A stretch of 64,000 bases of DNA from Flammeovirga pacifica (GTDB lineage Bacteria > Bacteroidota > Bacteroidia > Cytophagales > Flammeovirgaceae). Each line of letters starts with the position of its first letter. Positions within the stretch are counted from its first letter, which is position 1. The translations under genes were made by a program, and so were the position numbers. The stretch spans positions 186,001 through 250,000 of the forward strand of contig NZ_JRYR02000002.1 of assembly GCF_000807855.2 (NCBI RefSeq), given 5' to 3'. Shown here one piece after another: positions 63,828 to 64,000 of this stretch. Under the pieces are notes generated by a model that worked only from the letters and a program-made list of their open reading frames with translations, had not been told where the DNA came from and did no database searches.

Positions 63828-64000
63828 ATGAAGTACATTAAATATTTTGTAGCGGTTTTACTCCTAATCTTATCATTAGGAAGTTGTCAAAATACCAACG
63901 ACGAAGTAGAGCAAGAGAACATTTATAAACCTAATGAAAACCCAAATGCCACACCTTGGATTACAGAAGTTTTAGATTTTTCTCCAGCCCCAGGTCAGTT
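63828..64000 (+). CDS. Lipoprotein, 3' truncated by window; APGQ-type surface protein
   Basis: From ATG 63828 the open frame runs to the window end (57 codons). It starts with a lipoprotein signal (VAVLLLILSLGSC) and a short linker, then 'ATPWITEVLDFSPAPGQ', a block I associate with surface proteins encoded in B12-regulated Bacteroidota loci; this association is from memory and would need a search. It is probably co-transcribed with the InlB-repeat lipoprotein under the cobalamin riboswitch. Confidence 0.7.
   Translation, partial: MKYIKYFVAVLLLILSLGSCQNTNDEVEQENIYKPNENPNATPWITEVLDFSPAPGQ

Noticed and set aside
1-64000. tRNA or rRNA genes
   Set aside because: No T-arm GTTCGAATC-type sequence in a cloverleaf context and no rRNA-like segment was found in the intergenic regions by eye.

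Overview
The window is low-GC bacterial DNA from a marine-type polysaccharide-degrading member of the Bacteroidota, probably a Flammeovirga-like genus. Four things point there: type IX secretion (T9SS) C-terminal sorting domains, many short Bacteroidota-style lipoprotein signals, TonB-dependent receptors next to surface lipoproteins, and several formylglycine sulfatases beside GH92, GH30 and GH81 enzymes. The genus is an inference from gene content. No tRNA, rRNA, CRISPR array, phage or complete insertion sequence was seen.

Layout. 1-6560 (+) is the tail of a T9SS-secreted protein followed by a tight cluster: sulfatase, DUF4380 protein, GH92 alpha-mannosidase, sulfatase. It ends at a terminator that overlaps the convergent porin gene (6585-7697, -). 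8083-14638 (+) holds a GH30 lipoprotein, a third sulfatase and a large beta-propeller/BACON/T9SS protein. Together 1-14638 looks like part of a polysaccharide utilisation locus for a sulfated, mannose-containing glycan.

14786-24827 (-) is a six-gene operon: two secreted endonuclease/exonuclease/phosphatase (EEP) nucleases, a TonB-dependent receptor, two DUF5689 lipoproteins and an endonuclease I lipoprotein. I read it as an extracellular nucleic-acid scavenging system. The first gene seems to start at a rare ATT codon, and the gaps downstream of the receptor contain hairpins.

25356-29694 (+) carries aquaporin Z, a small secreted protein, a haem/siderophore-type TonB receptor and a 56-residue membrane peptide. 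29782-36103 (-) has a lipoprotein and a tripartite RND efflux operon (adaptor, pump, TolC). 36104-38450 contains a YD-repeat-like secreted protein bracketed by four copies of an intergenic repeat family. 38451-47053 holds an Old Yellow Enzyme, a stray T9SS domain fragment, a fourth sulfatase, a Na+/Ca2+ exchanger, a HAD phosphatase, a lipoprotein, an MG2/plug-like surface protein and a 36-residue peptide.

47276-53344 (-) is a 2022-residue GH81 endo-beta-1,3-glucanase with two CBM6, two CBM56-like, a PKD-like, several Ig-like and a T9SS domain; with the GH30 it suggests use of laminarin-type beta-glucan. 53345-61947 is sparse: a small winged-helix protein, a carboxypeptidase-regulatory-like protein, an AraC regulator, a small lipoprotein, a decayed gene, a T9SS protein and a secreted protein. 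62139-62291 (+) is a cobalamin riboswitch directly upstream of an InlB-repeat lipoprotein and a second lipoprotein cut by the window end, probably the start of a corrinoid-uptake locus.
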